From assembly GCF_019264445.1 (NCBI RefSeq), contig NZ_JAHVAB010000046.1, positions 1 to 64,000 of the forward strand: a stretch of 64,000 nt of DNA, given 5' to 3'. Of this stretch, positions 43,208 through 54,924 are shown one piece after another. Each line of letters opens with the position of its first letter. The first letter of the stretch is position 1. Below the pieces are notes generated by a model. That model was not told the DNA's origin, did not search any database, and was given only the letters and a program-made list of their open reading frames with translations. The stretch comes from Hydrogenophaga sp. GTDB lineage: Bacteria > Pseudomonadota > Gammaproteobacteria > Burkholderiales > Burkholderiaceae_C. The position numbers and the translations under genes are program-made.

Positions 43208-43887
43208 GCGCGTTCCTCGAGCACATAGCCCATGCCGCGCACGTTGTGCAGCAGCTTGGGTTTGAAAGGGTCGTCCATCTTGGAGCGCAGGCGGCGCACG
43301 GCGACTTCCACCACGTTGGTGTCGGAGTCGAAGTTCATGTCCCACACCTGCTCGGCGATGGTGGTGCGCGAGAGGATCTGCCCCTTGCGCCGGGCCAGCA
43401 AGGCCAGCAGCGAAAACTCTTTGGCCGTGAGGTCCAGCCGCTGGCCCGCCCGCCAGGCCTTGCGGCTGAGGAGGTCCATCTCGAGGTCGCACAACGTCAT
43501 GCGTGTGGTGGCGGTTTCTGCCACTGCGGCAGGGCCACGCCGCAGCAAGGCTCCCACGCGGGCCAGCAGTTCCGAAAAGGCAAACGGTTTGACCAGGTAG
43601 TCGTCTGCCCCGGCCTGCAGGCCTTGCACGCGGTCTTCCACGCGGTCGCGCGCAGTGAGCATCAGCACCGGCGTGTTGCGCTTCTCGCGCAGCGCGGCCA
43701 GCACACCGAAACCATCGATGCCCGGCAACATGATGTCGAGCACCACCAACTGGTAGTCGCCCTCCAGCGCAAGGTAACGGCCTTCGATGCCGTCGCGTGC
43801 GACGTCCACGGTATAGCCGGCCTCGGAGAGACCGCGCTTGACGTAGTCCGCCAGCTTCGATTCGTCTTCAATGACCAGCACGCGCAT
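43204..43887 (-). CDS. OmpR-family response regulator (CusR/IrlR/CzcR type)
   Basis: A 227-residue regulator. The receiver domain has VIEDESKLADYVKRGLSEAG, VLDIMLPGIDGFGVL (phospho-Asp51) and the YLVKPFAFSELLAR Lys. The winged-helix domain includes LDLTAKEFSLLALLARRKGQ, VWDMNFDSDTNVVEVAVRRL and VRGMGYVLE. The DMNFDSDTNVV motif is strong for heavy-metal regulators. It starts at 43887, not 43920. It probably binds the ATTACG dyad upstream and may control the DUF4148 gene. Confidence 0.93.
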   Translation of the reverse strand: MRVLVIEDESKLADYVKRGLSEAGYTVDVARDGIEGRYLALEGDYQLVVLDIMLPGIDGFGVLAALREKRNTPVLMLTARDRVEDRVQGLQAGADDYLVKPFAFSELLARVGALLRRGPAAVAETATTRMTLCDLEMDLLSRKAWRAGQRLDLTAKEFSLLALLARRKGQILSRTTIAEQVWDMNFDSDTNVVEVAVRRLRSKMDDPFKPKLLHNVRGMGYVLEERA

Positions 43888-43977
43888 GGAAAGGGGCAGG
43901 GCAAGAGGGTTGGGACACAAGGCCGCGAAACGGCCTCACACGAGCCCAGATTGTCGTGGAACTGAGGGTTTTCATGC

Positions 43978-43993
43978 ATTACGAATCCGTAAT
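43978..43993. promoter_or_regulatory. ATTACG-CGTAAT dyad, likely regulator operator
   Basis: ATTACG-AATC-CGTAAT is perfect and lies in the divergent region between the response regulator and the DUF4148 gene, about 90 bases from one start and 100 from the other. Heavy-metal OmpR regulators bind similar direct or inverted ATTAC elements. Binding is inferred. Confidence 0.55.
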
Positions 43994-44093
43994 TCTCACG
44001 TTCGGAAAACGACAGACCCGGTTTTTAAAGTCTCTCCTGTGCCGAACAAGACGGCGCTGACAAGTCTCTCCATCAACTGCTCAAGGAAACATC

Positions 44094-44552
44094 ATGAAAC
44101 TCTCTACCCGCATCCTCCTGCCCCTCATGCTCACCGCTGTTGCTGGCGCCGCCATGGCCCAGAACGCTCCCCTGACCCGCGCTGAAGTGCAGGCCCAGGC
44201 GATCGCCGCCCGCGACGCCGGCCAGCTGCCCGACACCGACATCGTGTCTTTCAACGTGCCCGCAGGTTCTTCCAGCCTGAGCCGCGCTGAAGTGATCGCC
44301 GAAGCGCGCGCTGCCCGTGATGCAGGCCAACTGGCCGATACCGACATCGTGAAGTTTGAAGTGCCCGCCGGTTTCGAGAAGACCCGCGCACAAGTGCTGG
44401 CCGAGCTGAACGAAGCGCAGCGCCTGGGCCTGGTGGACACGTCGGATTCCAAGTACCCCGTGATCGCCACCCCGCAGCAAGCTGAGCTGGTGCGCCAGGC
44501 TGGTCTGCGCGCTGTTGGCGACGGCACCACCGTTGGCCTGCTTCAGCAGTGA
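44094..44552 (+). CDS. DUF4148 exported repeat protein
   Basis: A 152-residue protein with a signal peptide ([22 protein letters not shown]). Mature part holds three copies of a roughly 40-residue unit: [39 protein letters not shown] and [18 protein letters not shown], the DUF4148 motif. These proteins are abundant in Burkholderiales and of unknown function; several respond to metal or stress. AAGGAAAC lies before the ATG. It is divergent from the heavy-metal response regulator. Confidence 0.85.
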
Positions 44553-44566
44553 TGATGACCCACTTG

Positions 44567-44614
44567 GCGAGATGGCTTGGTTGCAACTGACTGACCCTCC
44601 AAGCCATCTCGCCG
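44567..44614. repeat. 15-bp perfect hairpin after DUF4148 gene
   Basis: GGCGAGATGGCTTGG at 44567-44581 and its reverse complement at 44600-44614, with an 18-base loop. No T-run follows. It may stabilise the mRNA end or be a repeat element. Confidence 0.6.
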
Positions 44615-44643
44615 GGCTGGCGTCTCTGATGCGCTACTCAGAA

Positions 44644-44679
44644 ACACCAACGGGCCTCATGGGCCCGTTGGTGTTTTTG
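44644..44679 (+). terminator. Terminator between DUF4148 gene and tRNA-Ser
   Basis: ACACCAACGGGCC-TCATG-GGCCCGTTGGTGT followed by TTTTT, a 13-bp stem. It ends rightward transcription of the DUF4148 gene and could also stop the leftward tRNA-Ser transcript. Confidence 0.85.
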
Positions 44680-44683
44680 TATG

Positions 44684-44771
44684 TGGCGGAGACTGTGAGA
44701 TTCGAACTCACGGACCCTTGCGGGTCGGCAGTTTTCAAGACTGCTGGTTTAAACCGCTCACCCAAGTCTCC
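44684..44771 (-). tRNA. tRNA-Ser(TGA)
   Basis: An 88-base tRNA on the minus strand. Acceptor GGAGACT pairs with AGTCTCC, then discriminator G and encoded CCA. The anticodon stem-loop is GCAGT-CTTGAAA-ACTGC with anticodon TGA. A long variable arm (CGACCCGCAAGGGTCC region) confirms class II. T-loop is GTTCGAATC. Confidence 0.93.
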
Positions 44772-44811
44772 GCAAGCGATTGCAAGGGCGCGATTTTAGC
44801 CTGCTGGCGAT

Positions 44812-45489
44812 TCAGGCTGGCAAGGGCTCGCGCGTTTCGCTGCGCAGCATGCCGCGGGTTTCGATGAAGCGCACCACGTCCTGCACACCAGCCAGTGTCT
44901 TGAGGTTCGTCATCACCCAGGGCCGGCGGGTGGTGTCCGGGCGCATGCGCGCGGTGTCGGCTTTCATCACCTCCAGGTCGGCGCCCACGTGGGGAGCGAG
45001 GTCGGTCTTGTTGATGACGAACAGGTCGCTCTTGGTGATGCCGGGGCCGCCCTTGCGCGGAATCTTCTCGCCAGCGGCCACGTCGATCACGTAGATGGTG
45101 AGATCGCTGAGCTCCGGGCTGAAGGTGGCGGCGAGGTTGTCGCCACCGCTTTCGATGAACACCACGTCGGCGTTGGGGAACTCGCCCAGCATGCGGTCGA
45201 TGGCTTCCAGGTTGATGGAGGCGTCTTCGCGGATGGCGGTGTGCGGGCAGCCGCCGGTTTCCACGCCCATGATGCGGTCGGCCGGCAGCGCACCGCTCAC
45301 CGTGAGGATGCGCTGATCCTCCTTGGTGTAGATGTCGTTGGTGATGGCGATCAGGTCGTAGTGCTCGCGCATGGCTTTGCACAGCATTTCCAGCAAGGTG
45401 GTCTTGCCCGAGCCCACCGGGCCACCAATGCCCACGCGCAGGGGCGGCAGCGACTTGGTGCGGTTCGGAATGTGGTGCAGGGCGGTCAT
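44812..45489 (-). CDS. ureG: Urease accessory GTPase UreG
   Basis: A 225-residue GTPase that drives nickel insertion into urease. Motifs: [18 protein letters not shown] (P-loop), [16 protein letters not shown] with the CPH metal site, [17 protein letters not shown], and [19 protein letters not shown]. The [16 protein letters not shown] end is typical. It is the last gene of the leftward ureC-E-F-G run, 23 bases after ureF. Confidence 0.96.
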   Translation of the reverse strand: MTALHHIPNRTKSLPPLRVGIGGPVGSGKTTLLEMLCKAMREHYDLIAITNDIYTKEDQRILTVSGALPADRIMGVETGGCPHTAIREDASINLEAIDRMLGEFPNADVVFIESGGDNLAATFSPELSDLTIYVIDVAAGEKIPRKGGPGITKSDLFVINKTDLAPHVGADLEVMKADTARMRPDTTRRPWVMTNLKTLAGVQDVVRFIETRGMLRSETREPLPA

Positions 45490-45512
45490 GGTGTCTCCGT
45501 GGGTGGTGCGGT

Positions 45513-46226
45513 TCAGGAGCGAAAGAGGCGAGAGTATTGTGTTTCGTGCCTGGCGGACAAGATGGCCAGGCGGGGCGCGAAGGCCTGGCGGGCCTCGTCG
45601 GGCAGTGCGATGGCGTGGTCCACGGCGGCGGGAATCTGTTGGGCCAGGCGCGCGAGCATGCGCTGCCCAGCGCTCTGGCCCAGCGGCACCGACTTGATGG
45701 AGGCCTGCACCATGTTTTCTGCCCAGCCAAAGGCATAGCCCACCAGGCTGTCGCGCACGCTCGCGTCAGCGCTGGCGGCTGCGCAGGCGCACGCCACAGG
45801 GTAGGTGGGTGGGTTGAGTTGCGCGGCCTGCAGTTGCTCGAACACGCCCGCGCCTAGCTCGCCCAGCTGGCGCGACCACTCGAACAGCGAGCGACCCATC
45901 TGCTCGCTCTGCAGGCGAAACTCCAGCGTCTCCCGGGTCTGCAGCACCCAGTCGTTCAGCGCGTGGATGCGCGCAAGGTCGCCCCGGCGCCAGGCGGGAA
46001 TGGCCTGGGCCACCACGGCCAGATCGCTGCGCGCGAGGCCCAGGTGCAACTGGTCGATGAGCCAGGCCGCGGCGCTGGCTTCGTCGTGCACCAGGCCGGC
46101 GTCCACCGCGGCTTCGAGGCCTTCGGAGTAAGAGAAGCCGCCCACCGGCAACGCCGGCGAGGCCAGCCACAGGATCTGCAGCAGGCTGGCGGCCGAACGC
46201 GCTGCCCCCGGTTCAGCCGTGGTCAT
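45513..46226 (-). CDS. ureF: Urease accessory protein UreF
   Basis: A 237-residue all-helical protein. Motifs: [60 protein letters not shown] and [20 protein letters not shown]. The start at 46226 (inside the ureE tail, 14-base overlap) gives a standard length; an upstream in-frame ATG lies within the His-rich ureE region. UreF forms the UreFGH activation complex with UreG and UreD. Confidence 0.93.
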   Translation of the reverse strand: MTTAEPGAARSAASLLQILWLASPALPVGGFSYSEGLEAAVDAGLVHDEASAAAWLIDQLHLGLARSDLAVVAQAIPAWRRGDLARIHALNDWVLQTRETLEFRLQSEQMGRSLFEWSRQLGELGAGVFEQLQAAQLNPPTYPVACACAAASADASVRDSLVGYAFGWAENMVQASIKSVPLGQSAGQRMLARLAQQIPAAVDHAIALPDEARQAFAPRLAILSARHETQYSRLFRS

Positions 46227-46770
46227 GGCCGTGTGCGTGGGGGTGTCCGTGATCGTGGTGGCTGTGATCATGGCCGGCGCCATGCGCATGGCCATGGCCC
46301 GCACCAGCGGCACCGTAAGCGCCGCCTTCGGGTTCGAAGGGCTCGCGCGCTTCCACCACCGTCAGGTGCATGGCGCGCAGCATGTCGGCCAGCACGTGGT
46401 CGGGTTCGATCTTGAGGTGGTCGGGTTGCAGCTCGATGGGCACATGCCGGTTGCCCAGGTGGTAGGCCGCGCGCATCAGGTCAAACGCCTGAGCCTGCGC
46501 GGGGTGGTCGGGGCAGGCGGTGATGCGCAGCACGGGCTGCGGTGCCGCTTCGACGCGCAGCAGCGAGCCGTCTTGCGTGACGAGCACGTCGCCCCCGCGC
46601 ACCACCGTGCCGCGCGGCAGGAACACGCCCACGTGGCGCTCGTCGGATGCGGTGGCGTCAAAGCGGCTCTTCTGGCGAATGTCCCAGTCCAGCACCAGGC
46701 GCGCGGCGCGCTGCACCAGCGGCGTGGCCAGGCCTTTGCCTTGCGGGATCAACTTGGAAACTTGCAGCAT
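46213..46770 (-). CDS. ureE: Urease accessory nickel chaperone UreE
   Basis: A 185-residue protein. Peptide-binding domain ([20 protein letters not shown]) and metal domain ([40 protein letters not shown]) are intact. The tail is strongly His-rich ([20 protein letters not shown]), a nickel store as in Klebsiella UreE. It starts 5 bases after ureC. Confidence 0.95.
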   Translation of the reverse strand: MLQVSKLIPQGKGLATPLVQRAARLVLDWDIRQKSRFDATASDERHVGVFLPRGTVVRGGDVLVTQDGSLLRVEAAPQPVLRITACPDHPAQAQAFDLMRAAYHLGNRHVPIELQPDHLKIEPDHVLADMLRAMHLTVVEAREPFEPEGGAYGAAGAGHGHAHGAGHDHSHHDHGHPHAHGHDHG

Positions 46771-46775
46771 GCGGT

Positions 46776-48494
<1,719 letters not shown>

Positions 48495-48580
48495 GGCGGT
48501 GTGGGTCCTGCAATCAAGTCTGCGCGGCGCGGAGGGAAAACCTGTAACAGCCTCACACACCGTTGCACTTTGCCGCGTTG

Positions 48581-48596
48581 CCGATGCGGGCATCGG
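48581..48596. promoter_or_regulatory. 16-bp palindrome between ureC and beta-helix gene
   Basis: CCGATGC-GG-GCATCGG is perfect and lies in the 221-base divergent region, about 90 bases before ureC and 120 before the lipoprotein gene. It may be an operator for one or both. Confidence 0.45.
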
Positions 48597-48715
48597 TGCT
48601 TACATTTGGGTTCGGCCTTGTCCGTCCACTTCAGCATGTATCGTGCCAGTCCAAAAGTCTGGATCACGAGACACCGATTCCCCGGGTCTTACCCCTTCAG
48701 CAGCCTCCCCACTCC

Positions 48716-49849
48716 ATGTCTGTCTCCGAACTTCACTGGTCTTTGTTCCTGCGCGCGAGCGCGCTTGTGGTGGTGTCTGCCGGCCTGGCGGCCTGCGGTG
48801 GTGGAGGCGGCGGCAGCAGCGGTGGTTCGGTCGCGACAGCAGACCCGCAGTGGCCGCCCACGGTGGGCACGCCGGGTGGCGCCGGCAGCGTCCCTGCCGC
48901 CGGCAACCCGGTGGACACCAGCCAGCCCGACCGCGTGGTCGGCACCGGCACACCCGCCAGTTGCACCGGCCAGGCGGTGGTGGACGCGGTGGCCCAGGGC
49001 GGCAAGATCCGCTTCAACTGCGGTGCCAGCCCGGTAACGATTCGTATGACGAGCACCGCCAAGGTGTTCAACAACCGGCCCGACGTGACGCTGGATGGCC
49101 AAGGCCTGGTGACGCTGGATGGCGGCGATCAGGTGCGCATCCTGTACCAGAACACCTGCGACCCGGCCCAGGTGTGGACCACGCCCACCTGCGACAACCA
49201 GGAAACCCCGCGCCTGACCGTGCAGAACATGCGCTTCGTCAACGGCAACTCGACCGGCCAGACCACCGATGGCGGGGGCGGCGGCGCCATCTTCGTGCGC
49301 GGTGGCCAGTTCAAGATCGTGAACAGCGTCTTCTCCAACAACCGCTGCGAAGCCACCGGCCCGGACGTGGGCGGCGGCGCCGTGCGTGTGCTGGCCATGT
49401 ACCAGAACCGCCCGGTGTATGTGGTGCAGAGCACCTTTGGCGGTGGCCCTGACCTGGGCAACCGCTGCTCCAACGGCGGGGCGCTCAGCGCCATCGGCGT
49501 GTCCTACAGCATCTACAACAGCCTGCTCTCGTACAACGTGGCGCTGGGCAACGGCGCCAACCCGGCGCGTGCCGGCACGCCTGGTGGTGGCAGTGGCGGC
49601 GCCATTTACAACGACGGCAACACGTTCACGCTGTCGGTGTACGGCACGGTGGTGAGCGACAACACGGCCAGCGAAGGCGGCAGCGCGGTGTTCTTCGTGA
49701 GCAACGACCGCACCGGGAGCATGACGCTGACCGATTCGACCTTTGTGCGCAACCCGGCGTCGCGCTTTGGCACCGCAGGCCTGCCTGGCTTCTATGTGGA
49801 GGCAGCGCCCGGCCAGCCGATCGTCACGCGCACGACCATTTCGAACTGA
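48716..49849 (+). CDS. Predicted lipoprotein with right-handed beta-helix
   Basis: A 377-residue exported protein. The leader has a lipobox (AGLAACGGGG, Cys near 24) and a Gly/Ser linker. The mature region has repeated short coils ending in Asn/Gly: VTLDGQGLVTLDGGD, GGGAIFVRGGQFKIVNSVF, GGGAVRVLAMY, SGGAIYNDGNTFTL, as in choice-of-anchor or polymorphic outer-membrane-type beta-helix proteins. No enzyme site is seen. It lies opposite to and between ureB and ureC, an odd place. The start is set by the lipobox distance; the ribosome site is weak. Confidence 0.75.
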   Translation: MSVSELHWSLFLRASALVVVSAGLAACGGGGGGSSGGSVATADPQWPPTVGTPGGAGSVPAAGNPVDTSQPDRVVGTGTPASCTGQAVVDAVAQGGKIRFNCGASPVTIRMTSTAKVFNNRPDVTLDGQGLVTLDGGDQVRILYQNTCDPAQVWTTPTCDNQETPRLTVQNMRFVNGNSTGQTTDGGGGGAIFVRGGQFKIVNSVFSNNRCEATGPDVGGGAVRVLAMYQNRPVYVVQSTFGGGPDLGNRCSNGGALSAIGVSYSIYNSLLSYNVALGNGANPARAGTPGGGSGGAIYNDGNTFTLSVYGTVVSDNTASEGGSAVFFVSNDRTGSMTLTDSTFVRNPASRFGTAGLPGFYVEAAPGQPIVTRTTISN

Positions 49850-49870
49850 TCCCCGCGGGCGCCTTCGGCT

Positions 49871-50179
49871 TCAGCCGAGCGCGCCCTGCACCAGACCGCG
49901 AAAGCCGAACACGATGCGGTCGCCCGCATAGTCCACCAGCTCCACGGTGCGCTGTTGGCCGGGCTCGAAGCGCACCGCCGTGCCGCTGGCGATGTTCAGC
50001 CGCATGCCTTGCGCGGCCGCGCGGTCAAAGTCGAGCGCGCCGTTGGTCTCGGCAAAGTGGTAGTGCGAGCCCACCTGGATCGGGCGGTCTGCGCCGTTCT
50101 TCACCACCAGGGTGAGCGTGCGACGGCCGGGGTTGAGCGTGTGCTCGCCTGCGTCGGTGAAGAGTTCGCCGGGGATCAT
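49871..50179 (-). CDS. ureB: Urease subunit beta
   Basis: A 102-residue protein: [60 protein letters not shown]. These are core UreB motifs. It lies between ureJ and the opposite-strand lipoprotein gene. With ureA and ureC it forms the (ABC)3 urease. Confidence 0.95.
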   Translation of the reverse strand: MIPGELFTDAGEHTLNPGRRTLTLVVKNGADRPIQVGSHYHFAETNGALDFDRAAAQGMRLNIASGTAVRFEPGQQRTVELVDYAGDRIVFGFRGLVQGALG

Positions 50180-50203
50180 GCGGGGCTCCTTGTGGTGAGG
50201 CGT

Positions 50204-50779
50204 TCAGGCGGCCAGCAGGCCCCAGGCCATGTTCAGCCCCATCAGCGCGACCAGCCCACCGGCCACGCGCGGCAGCCAGTGGTGCGCGCGCTTGAGGCCC
50301 AGGCCCATGGCGATGCCGGCTGCGTGCAGCGTGGCGGTGCCCAGCACCATGCCCGCCAGGGCCGCACCCCCGGCCAGCTCCTGGCCGTGCGCCGCTCCGT
50401 GGAACAGCGCGAACGCGCCCACCAGCACCGCGCCTGCGGCTTCCGGCAGCTTCACCTGCGCGGCCAGCAGCAGGCCCACCACCAGCATGGAGACCGCGAT
50501 CATCGGCTCGATGGCAGGGAAGGCCACGCCCGCCTGCGCCAGGAGCGCACCGGCCAGCAGCAGGGCAGCAAACGACACGGGCGCGAGCCACAGGCGGCGC
50601 GTGGTCATGGCGCTCCACACCCCCACGGCCAGCATGGCGGCGAGGTGGTCGAGCCCGGTGACGGGGTGCAGGAAACCGGTGAGCAGACCGCCATGCCCGT
50701 GCGCGTCGCCTCCAACGTGGGCGAACGCGGTGGCCGACGCAGCGGCGAGGAGCAGGGGAAGCAGGTGCTTGATCTTCAT
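50204..50779 (-). CDS. ureJ: HupE/UreJ-family nickel permease
   Basis: A 191-residue membrane protein with a signal-like start (MKIKHLLPLLLAAASATAFA), the HPVTGLDHLAAMLAVG motif (His and Asp of HupE/UreJ), FALFHGAAHGQEL, and ATLHAAGIAMGLGL. It has six membrane segments and probably brings Ni(II) for urease. It lies between ureA and ureB, which is typical in this lineage. Confidence 0.9.
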   Translation of the reverse strand: MKIKHLLPLLLAAASATAFAHVGGDAHGHGGLLTGFLHPVTGLDHLAAMLAVGVWSAMTTRRLWLAPVSFAALLLAGALLAQAGVAFPAIEPMIAVSMLVVGLLLAAQVKLPEAAGAVLVGAFALFHGAAHGQELAGGAALAGMVLGTATLHAAGIAMGLGLKRAHHWLPRVAGGLVALMGLNMAWGLLAA

Positions 50780-50837
50780 GTGTTCTCCATCAATGGTTCG
50801 AGTGTCTGTCCGGCGCGCGGTCTTGGTCCAGGAGTGC

Positions 50838-50907
50838 CGCGGAACCGGCTCTGCCGGGCCGCAGGCGCTGCCCCTTGGGGGGTCGCGCGCAGCGCGGCGA
50901 GGGGGGT
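50838..50907. repeat. GC-rich intergenic repeat, copy 1
   Basis: A block with GGCTCTGCCGGGCCGCAGG, then GCTGCCCCTTGGGGGG and GCGCAGCGCGGCGAGGGGGG. It resembles palindromic units near 52850 and 60425. It fills the ureJ-ureA gap up to the ureA stop. Confidence 0.6.
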
Positions 50908-51209
50908 CAAGGTATCGGCTGGTGTACGGTAACCAGCTTGGTGCCGTCAGGGAAGGTGGCTTCCACCTGGATGTCGGGAATCATCTCGGGGATGCCCTCC
51001 ATCACGTCGGCGCGGGTCAGCACGTTGCGGCCCTCGCTCATGAGCTGGGCCACGGTCTTGCCGTCGCGCGCGCCTTCCATCACGGCCGCACTGATCAGCG
51101 CCACGGACTCGGGGTAATTCAGCTTGAGGCCGCGGGCCTTGCGCCGCTCGGCCAGCAGGGCTGCGGTGAAGATCAGCAGCTTGTCTTTTTCGCGGGGCGT
51201 GAGTTCCAT
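50907..51209 (-). CDS. ureA: Urease subunit gamma
   Basis: A 100-residue protein starting [20 protein letters not shown], with [40 protein letters not shown] and a closing TVHQPIP. It is complete. It is first of the leftward urease genes, 118 bases from the divergent NCS1-kinase gene. No ureD is present upstream or elsewhere in the window. Confidence 0.95.
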   Translation of the reverse strand: MELTPREKDKLLIFTAALLAERRKARGLKLNYPESVALISAAVMEGARDGKTVAQLMSEGRNVLTRADVMEGIPEMIPDIQVEATFPDGTKLVTVHQPIP

Positions 51210-51327
51210 GGCGGTGTGCGGTCTTCCGGGGAGCAGGGGCGGGCAGTTGAGGGGGCATTCAGCAATTCCCGTGCCCCGTTGGCCCAGCCGCGGCGGCGGC
51301 GTGGCATGAAAGCTGCGAAAACCCCGC

Positions 51328-54300
51328 GTGAACCCCGCCGCGCCCGAACCCGCTCCCTTGCCCGCCAGCGCCACGCCCCCGGCCGGGCAAGACGCACCGC
51401 AACGCATCATCAAGGTGCGCCGCGACTACAACAGCTGGGTCGGCAGCGAGACCATGGAAGACTACGCGCTGCGCTACACGCCGCAGCGCTTTCGCAAGTG
51501 GAGCGAATGGCGGGTGGCCAACACGGCGTTCGGCGCGGCCTCCTTCCTCATCCTGGAAGCCGTGGGCGCCACGCTGCTCGTGCAATACGGCTTCGTGAAC
51601 GCGGCGCTGGCGATCCTGTGCACCGGGCTGATCATTTTTCTGGCCGGCCTGCCCATCAGCGTGTACGCCGCGCGGCACGGCGTCGACATGGACCTGCTCA
51701 CGCGTGGCGCGGGCTTTGGCTACATCGGCTCGACCATCACCTCGCTGATCTACGCGTCGTTCACCTTCATCTTCTTTGCGCTCGAGGCGGCCGTGATGGC
51801 CTACGCGCTGGAGCTCGCGCTGGACATTCCACCCGCCTGGGGCTACCTCATCTGCGCGCTGGTGGTCATTCCGCTGGTGACGCACGGGGTGTCGGTCATC
51901 AGCCGCTTTCAGGTGTGGACCCAGCCGCTGTGGATCGTGATGATGGTGGTCCCTTTCGGGGCGGTCGCGTGGATGGCGCCCGAGACGTTCACCAACGTGG
52001 TGCGGTATGGGGGCGAAACTGGTGCAGGCGCGGTGTTTGACTGGCACCTGTTTGGTGCGGCACTCACCGTGGGCATTGCGCTCATCACGCAAATGGGCGA
52101 GCAGGCCGACTACCTGCGCTTCATGCCCGCCAAGGAACCGGGCCATGCGCTGCGCTGGTGGGCCGGTGTGCTGGCCGGCGGGCCGGGCTGGGTGGTGCTG
52201 GGCGTGGTGAAGATGCTCGGCGGTGCGCTGCTGGCCTACCTGGCCATCAGCCACATGGTGCCGCCCGAGCGCGCGGTGGACCCCAACCAGATGTACCTCG
52301 CGGCCTACGAATACGTGTTCTCCGACTACGGCTGGGCCGTGGCCGCCACCGCGCTGTTCGTGGTGGTGTCGCAGCTCAAGATCAACGTCACCAACGCCTA
52401 CGCCGGCTCGCTGGCCTGGAGCAACTTCTTCTCGCGCATCACGCACAGCCACCCTGGCCGTGTGGTGTGGGTGGTGTTCAACACGCTGATCGCCTTCATG
52501 CTGATGGAGATGAACGTGTTCCAGGCGCTGGGCGAGGTGCTGGGCCTGTACTCCAACATCGCCATCGCCTGGATCATGGCCGTAGTGGCCGACCTCGTCA
52601 TCAACAAGCCGCTGGGCTGGTCGCCCAAGGGCATCGAGTTCAAGCGCGCCTACCTGTACGACATCAACCCCGTGGGCGTGGGCGCCATGGGCCTGGCCTC
52701 GGCGCTGTCCATCGTGGCGCACATGGGCCTGCTGGGGCCCACGGCGCAGGCCTTCTCGGCGGTGATTGCGATGGTGACGGCGCTCATTGCCGCGCCCGCC
52801 ATTGCCTGGCTTACTCAGGGCCGCTACTACATCGCCAGGACTGTAGACCCCCACGCTCCGCCGCTGCGCGGGTCGCTGCCCCCCGAGGGGGCTGTTTCGC
52901 CTTGGGGCGGCCCGGCGGCGAAACAGTCTGTGGCTGCGGCGGGCTGTACTGGCTGTTCTGTGGGTACGCAGGAGCGCTACGCGCTCCAACAGTGCGTCAT
53001 TTGCGAGCGCGAGTACGAGGCGCCCGACATGGCGCACTGCCCGGCGTACCAGGGCCACATCTGTTCGCTGTGCTGCACGCTGGACGCGCGCTGTGGCGAC
53101 TTGTGCAAACCGCACGCGCGCCTCTCCGAGCAGTGGATGGGCGCGCTGCGCCGCGTGTTGCCGCGCCGAGTGTGGCCGTACCTCGAAGCGGGGCTGGCGC
53201 ACTACCTGTTGCTCATGCTGGTGGTGTCCCCCGTGCTGGCGGCGGTGCTGGGGCTGCTCTACCGGCAGGAGGTGGAGGGCCTCGCGCAGGGCATGGGGGT
53301 GGCGGCCAACACCTCGCTGCTTGATGCGGCCTTGCGCTCGGGCTTCGTGCGCGTGTACGCGGTGCTGCTGCTCATTGCGGCCACCGTGGCCTGGTGGCTG
53401 GTGCTCGCGCACAAGAGCCGCGAGGTGGCGCAGGAAGAGTCGAACCGGCAGACGCGCCTGCTCATGCAGGAGATCGAGTCGCACCAGCGCACCGACGAAG
53501 CCCTGCAGCAGGCGCGCCGCGCGGCCGAGCAGGCCAACCAGGCCAAGACGCGCTACATCTCCACCATCAGCCACGAGCTGCGCACGCCGCTCAACAGCAT
53601 CCTGGGTTATGCGCAGCTGCTGCAGGAAGACACGGGCCTGGCGCCGCACCGTGCGCAGGCCATCCGCGTGATCCACCGCGGCGGCGAGCACCTGCTCTCG
53701 CTCATTGAAGGCACGCTGGACATTGCGCGCATCGAGTCCGGCAAGCTCGCACTCGATGTGCGGCCCATGGCCTTTGCCGGCGCCATGCACGAAGTGGCCA
53801 GCATGTTCGAGCTGCAGGCCGCCGCCAAGGGCCTGCGCTTTGTGTTCGACACCGGCAGCCGCCTGCCCGACACCGTGCGTGCCGACGAAAAGCGCCTGCG
53901 CCAGATCCTCATCAACCTGCTGGGCAACGCCGTGAAGTTCACCCGCAGCGGCGAGGTGCGGCTGCGCGTGACGCATGCGCGCGAGATGGCGCAATTTGAA
54001 GTGCACGACACCGGCCCCGGCATGGCCCAGCAAGACCTCGACCGCGTGTTCGAGCCCTTTGCGCGCGGGCAGGGCGAAGCCGGCCCCCATGGTGCGGCCA
54101 CCGGCACGGGCCTGGGGCTCACCATCGCCAAGATGCTCACCGACCTCATGGGCGGCGAGATGACGGTGCGCAGCACGCCGGGCCAGGGTTCGGTGTTCAC
54201 CGTGCGGCTGTTCTTGCCCGAGTTGCACGGCGTGCTCTTGCCTGCGCCCCATGCGCTGCCGCAACACGCGGGCTACGAAGGCGAGCGCCGCCGCGTGCTG

Positions 54301-54924
54301 GTGGTCGACAACGAAGAGGCCGACCGCGAGCTGCTCGCGCGCTGGCTCACGCCGCTGGGCTTCGAGGTGATGCTCGCCACCAGCGGCTTCGATGCGCTGG
54401 CCCTGCTCGAAGGCCTGCAACCCGGCGACCCCGGCGCGCCCCACGCCATCTTCATGGACCTGGCCATGCCCGGCATCGACGGCTGGGAAACGCTGCGCCG
54501 CCTGCGCACGCTCGGCTGGGGCGCGGTGCCACGCGCCATCGTCTCGGCCAACGCGTTCGACAAGGGGCTCGACAACGACCTGGGCCACAAGCCGCAAGAC
54601 TTCTTCGTCAAGCCCGTGCGGCGCGACGACCTGCTCAACTGGCTCGGCCAGCACCTCTCGCTGCAGTGGCTGGACGAGGCCGCGCCCGAGCACGTGAAAG
54701 CCCCTTTGGCCGTGGCTGCCCCTGCCACGCGCGCCGAGCTCGAACCCCTGCTGGAACTGGTGCGCCTGGGCTACTACAAAGGCATCGTGCAGTGGCTCGA
54801 CGAATGGGTGCAGCGCCGTCCCGAGCAGGCCGCGTTTGCGCAGGGCCTGCGCACGCTGGCGCGCGAGTTCCGCTTTGAAACCATCGAACAGCAACTGTTG
54901 CAACACCATGCCGCACCCGGTTGA
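51328..54924 (+). CDS. NCS1 permease-hybrid histidine kinase fusion
   Basis: A 1198-residue protein from GTG at 51328. Residues about 30-505 are an NCS1 (cytosine/purine/allantoin-type) permease with about 12 helices: [58 protein letters not shown]. Residues 506-545 come from an intergenic-type repeat; 550-600 is a Cys-rich module ([24 protein letters not shown]). Two more helices, a coiled coil, HisKA (His749 in [14 protein letters not shown]), HATPase ([17 protein letters not shown]) and a receiver (Asp1044 in [13 protein letters not shown]) follow. It resembles CbrA in principle. Ligand is unknown; a urea or nucleobase link is inferred from neighbours. Confidence 0.88.
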   Translation: MNPAAPEPAPLPASATPPAGQDAPQRIIKVRRDYNSWVGSETMEDYALRYTPQRFRKWSEWRVANTAFGAASFLILEAVGATLLVQYGFVNAALAILCTGLIIFLAGLPISVYAARHGVDMDLLTRGAGFGYIGSTITSLIYASFTFIFFALEAAVMAYALELALDIPPAWGYLICALVVIPLVTHGVSVISRFQVWTQPLWIVMMVVPFGAVAWMAPETFTNVVRYGGETGAGAVFDWHLFGAALTVGIALITQMGEQADYLRFMPAKEPGHALRWWAGVLAGGPGWVVLGVVKMLGGALLAYLAISHMVPPERAVDPNQMYLAAYEYVFSDYGWAVAATALFVVVSQLKINVTNAYAGSLAWSNFFSRITHSHPGRVVWVVFNTLIAFMLMEMNVFQALGEVLGLYSNIAIAWIMAVVADLVINKPLGWSPKGIEFKRAYLYDINPVGVGAMGLASALSIVAHMGLLGPTAQAFSAVIAMVTALIAAPAIAWLTQGRYYIARTVDPHAPPLRGSLPPEGAVSPWGGPAAKQSVAAAGCTGCSVGTQERYALQQCVICEREYEAPDMAHCPAYQGHICSLCCTLDARCGDLCKPHARLSEQWMGALRRVLPRRVWPYLEAGLAHYLLLMLVVSPVLAAVLGLLYRQEVEGLAQGMGVAANTSLLDAALRSGFVRVYAVLLLIAATVAWWLVLAHKSREVAQEESNRQTRLLMQEIESHQRTDEALQQARRAAEQANQAKTRYISTISHELRTPLNSILGYAQLLQEDTGLAPHRAQAIRVIHRGGEHLLSLIEGTLDIARIESGKLALDVRPMAFAGAMHEVASMFELQAAAKGLRFVFDTGSRLPDTVRADEKRLRQILINLLGNAVKFTRSGEVRLRVTHAREMAQFEVHDTGPGMAQQDLDRVFEPFARGQGEAGPHGAATGTGLGLTIAKMLTDLMGGEMTVRSTPGQGSVFTVRLFLPELHGVLLPAPHALPQHAGYEGERRRVLVVDNEEADRELLARWLTPLGFEVMLATSGFDALALLEGLQPGDPGAPHAIFMDLAMPGIDGWETLRRLRTLGWGAVPRAIVSANAFDKGLDNDLGHKPQDFFVKPVRRDDLLNWLGQHLSLQWLDEAAPEHVKAPLAVAAPATRAELEPLLELVRLGYYKGIVQWLDEWVQRRPEQAAFAQGLRTLAREFRFETIEQQLLQHHAAPG
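52847..52965 (+). repeat. Intergenic-type repeat in frame inside NCS1-kinase gene
   Basis: The block CCCCCACGCTCCGCCGCTGC, GGTCGCTGCCCCCCGAGGGG and TTTCGCCTTGGGGCGGCCCG matches the style of GC-rich palindromic repeats elsewhere between genes in this lineage. Here it adds about 38 codons ([20 protein letters not shown]...) without a stop, between the permease and Cys-rich domains. Confidence 0.65.

Noticed and set aside
44094..44552. DNA tandem repeat in the DUF4148 gene as a mobile or regulatory repeat
   Set aside because: The repetition reflects the protein's internal DUF4148 units, not a separate DNA element.
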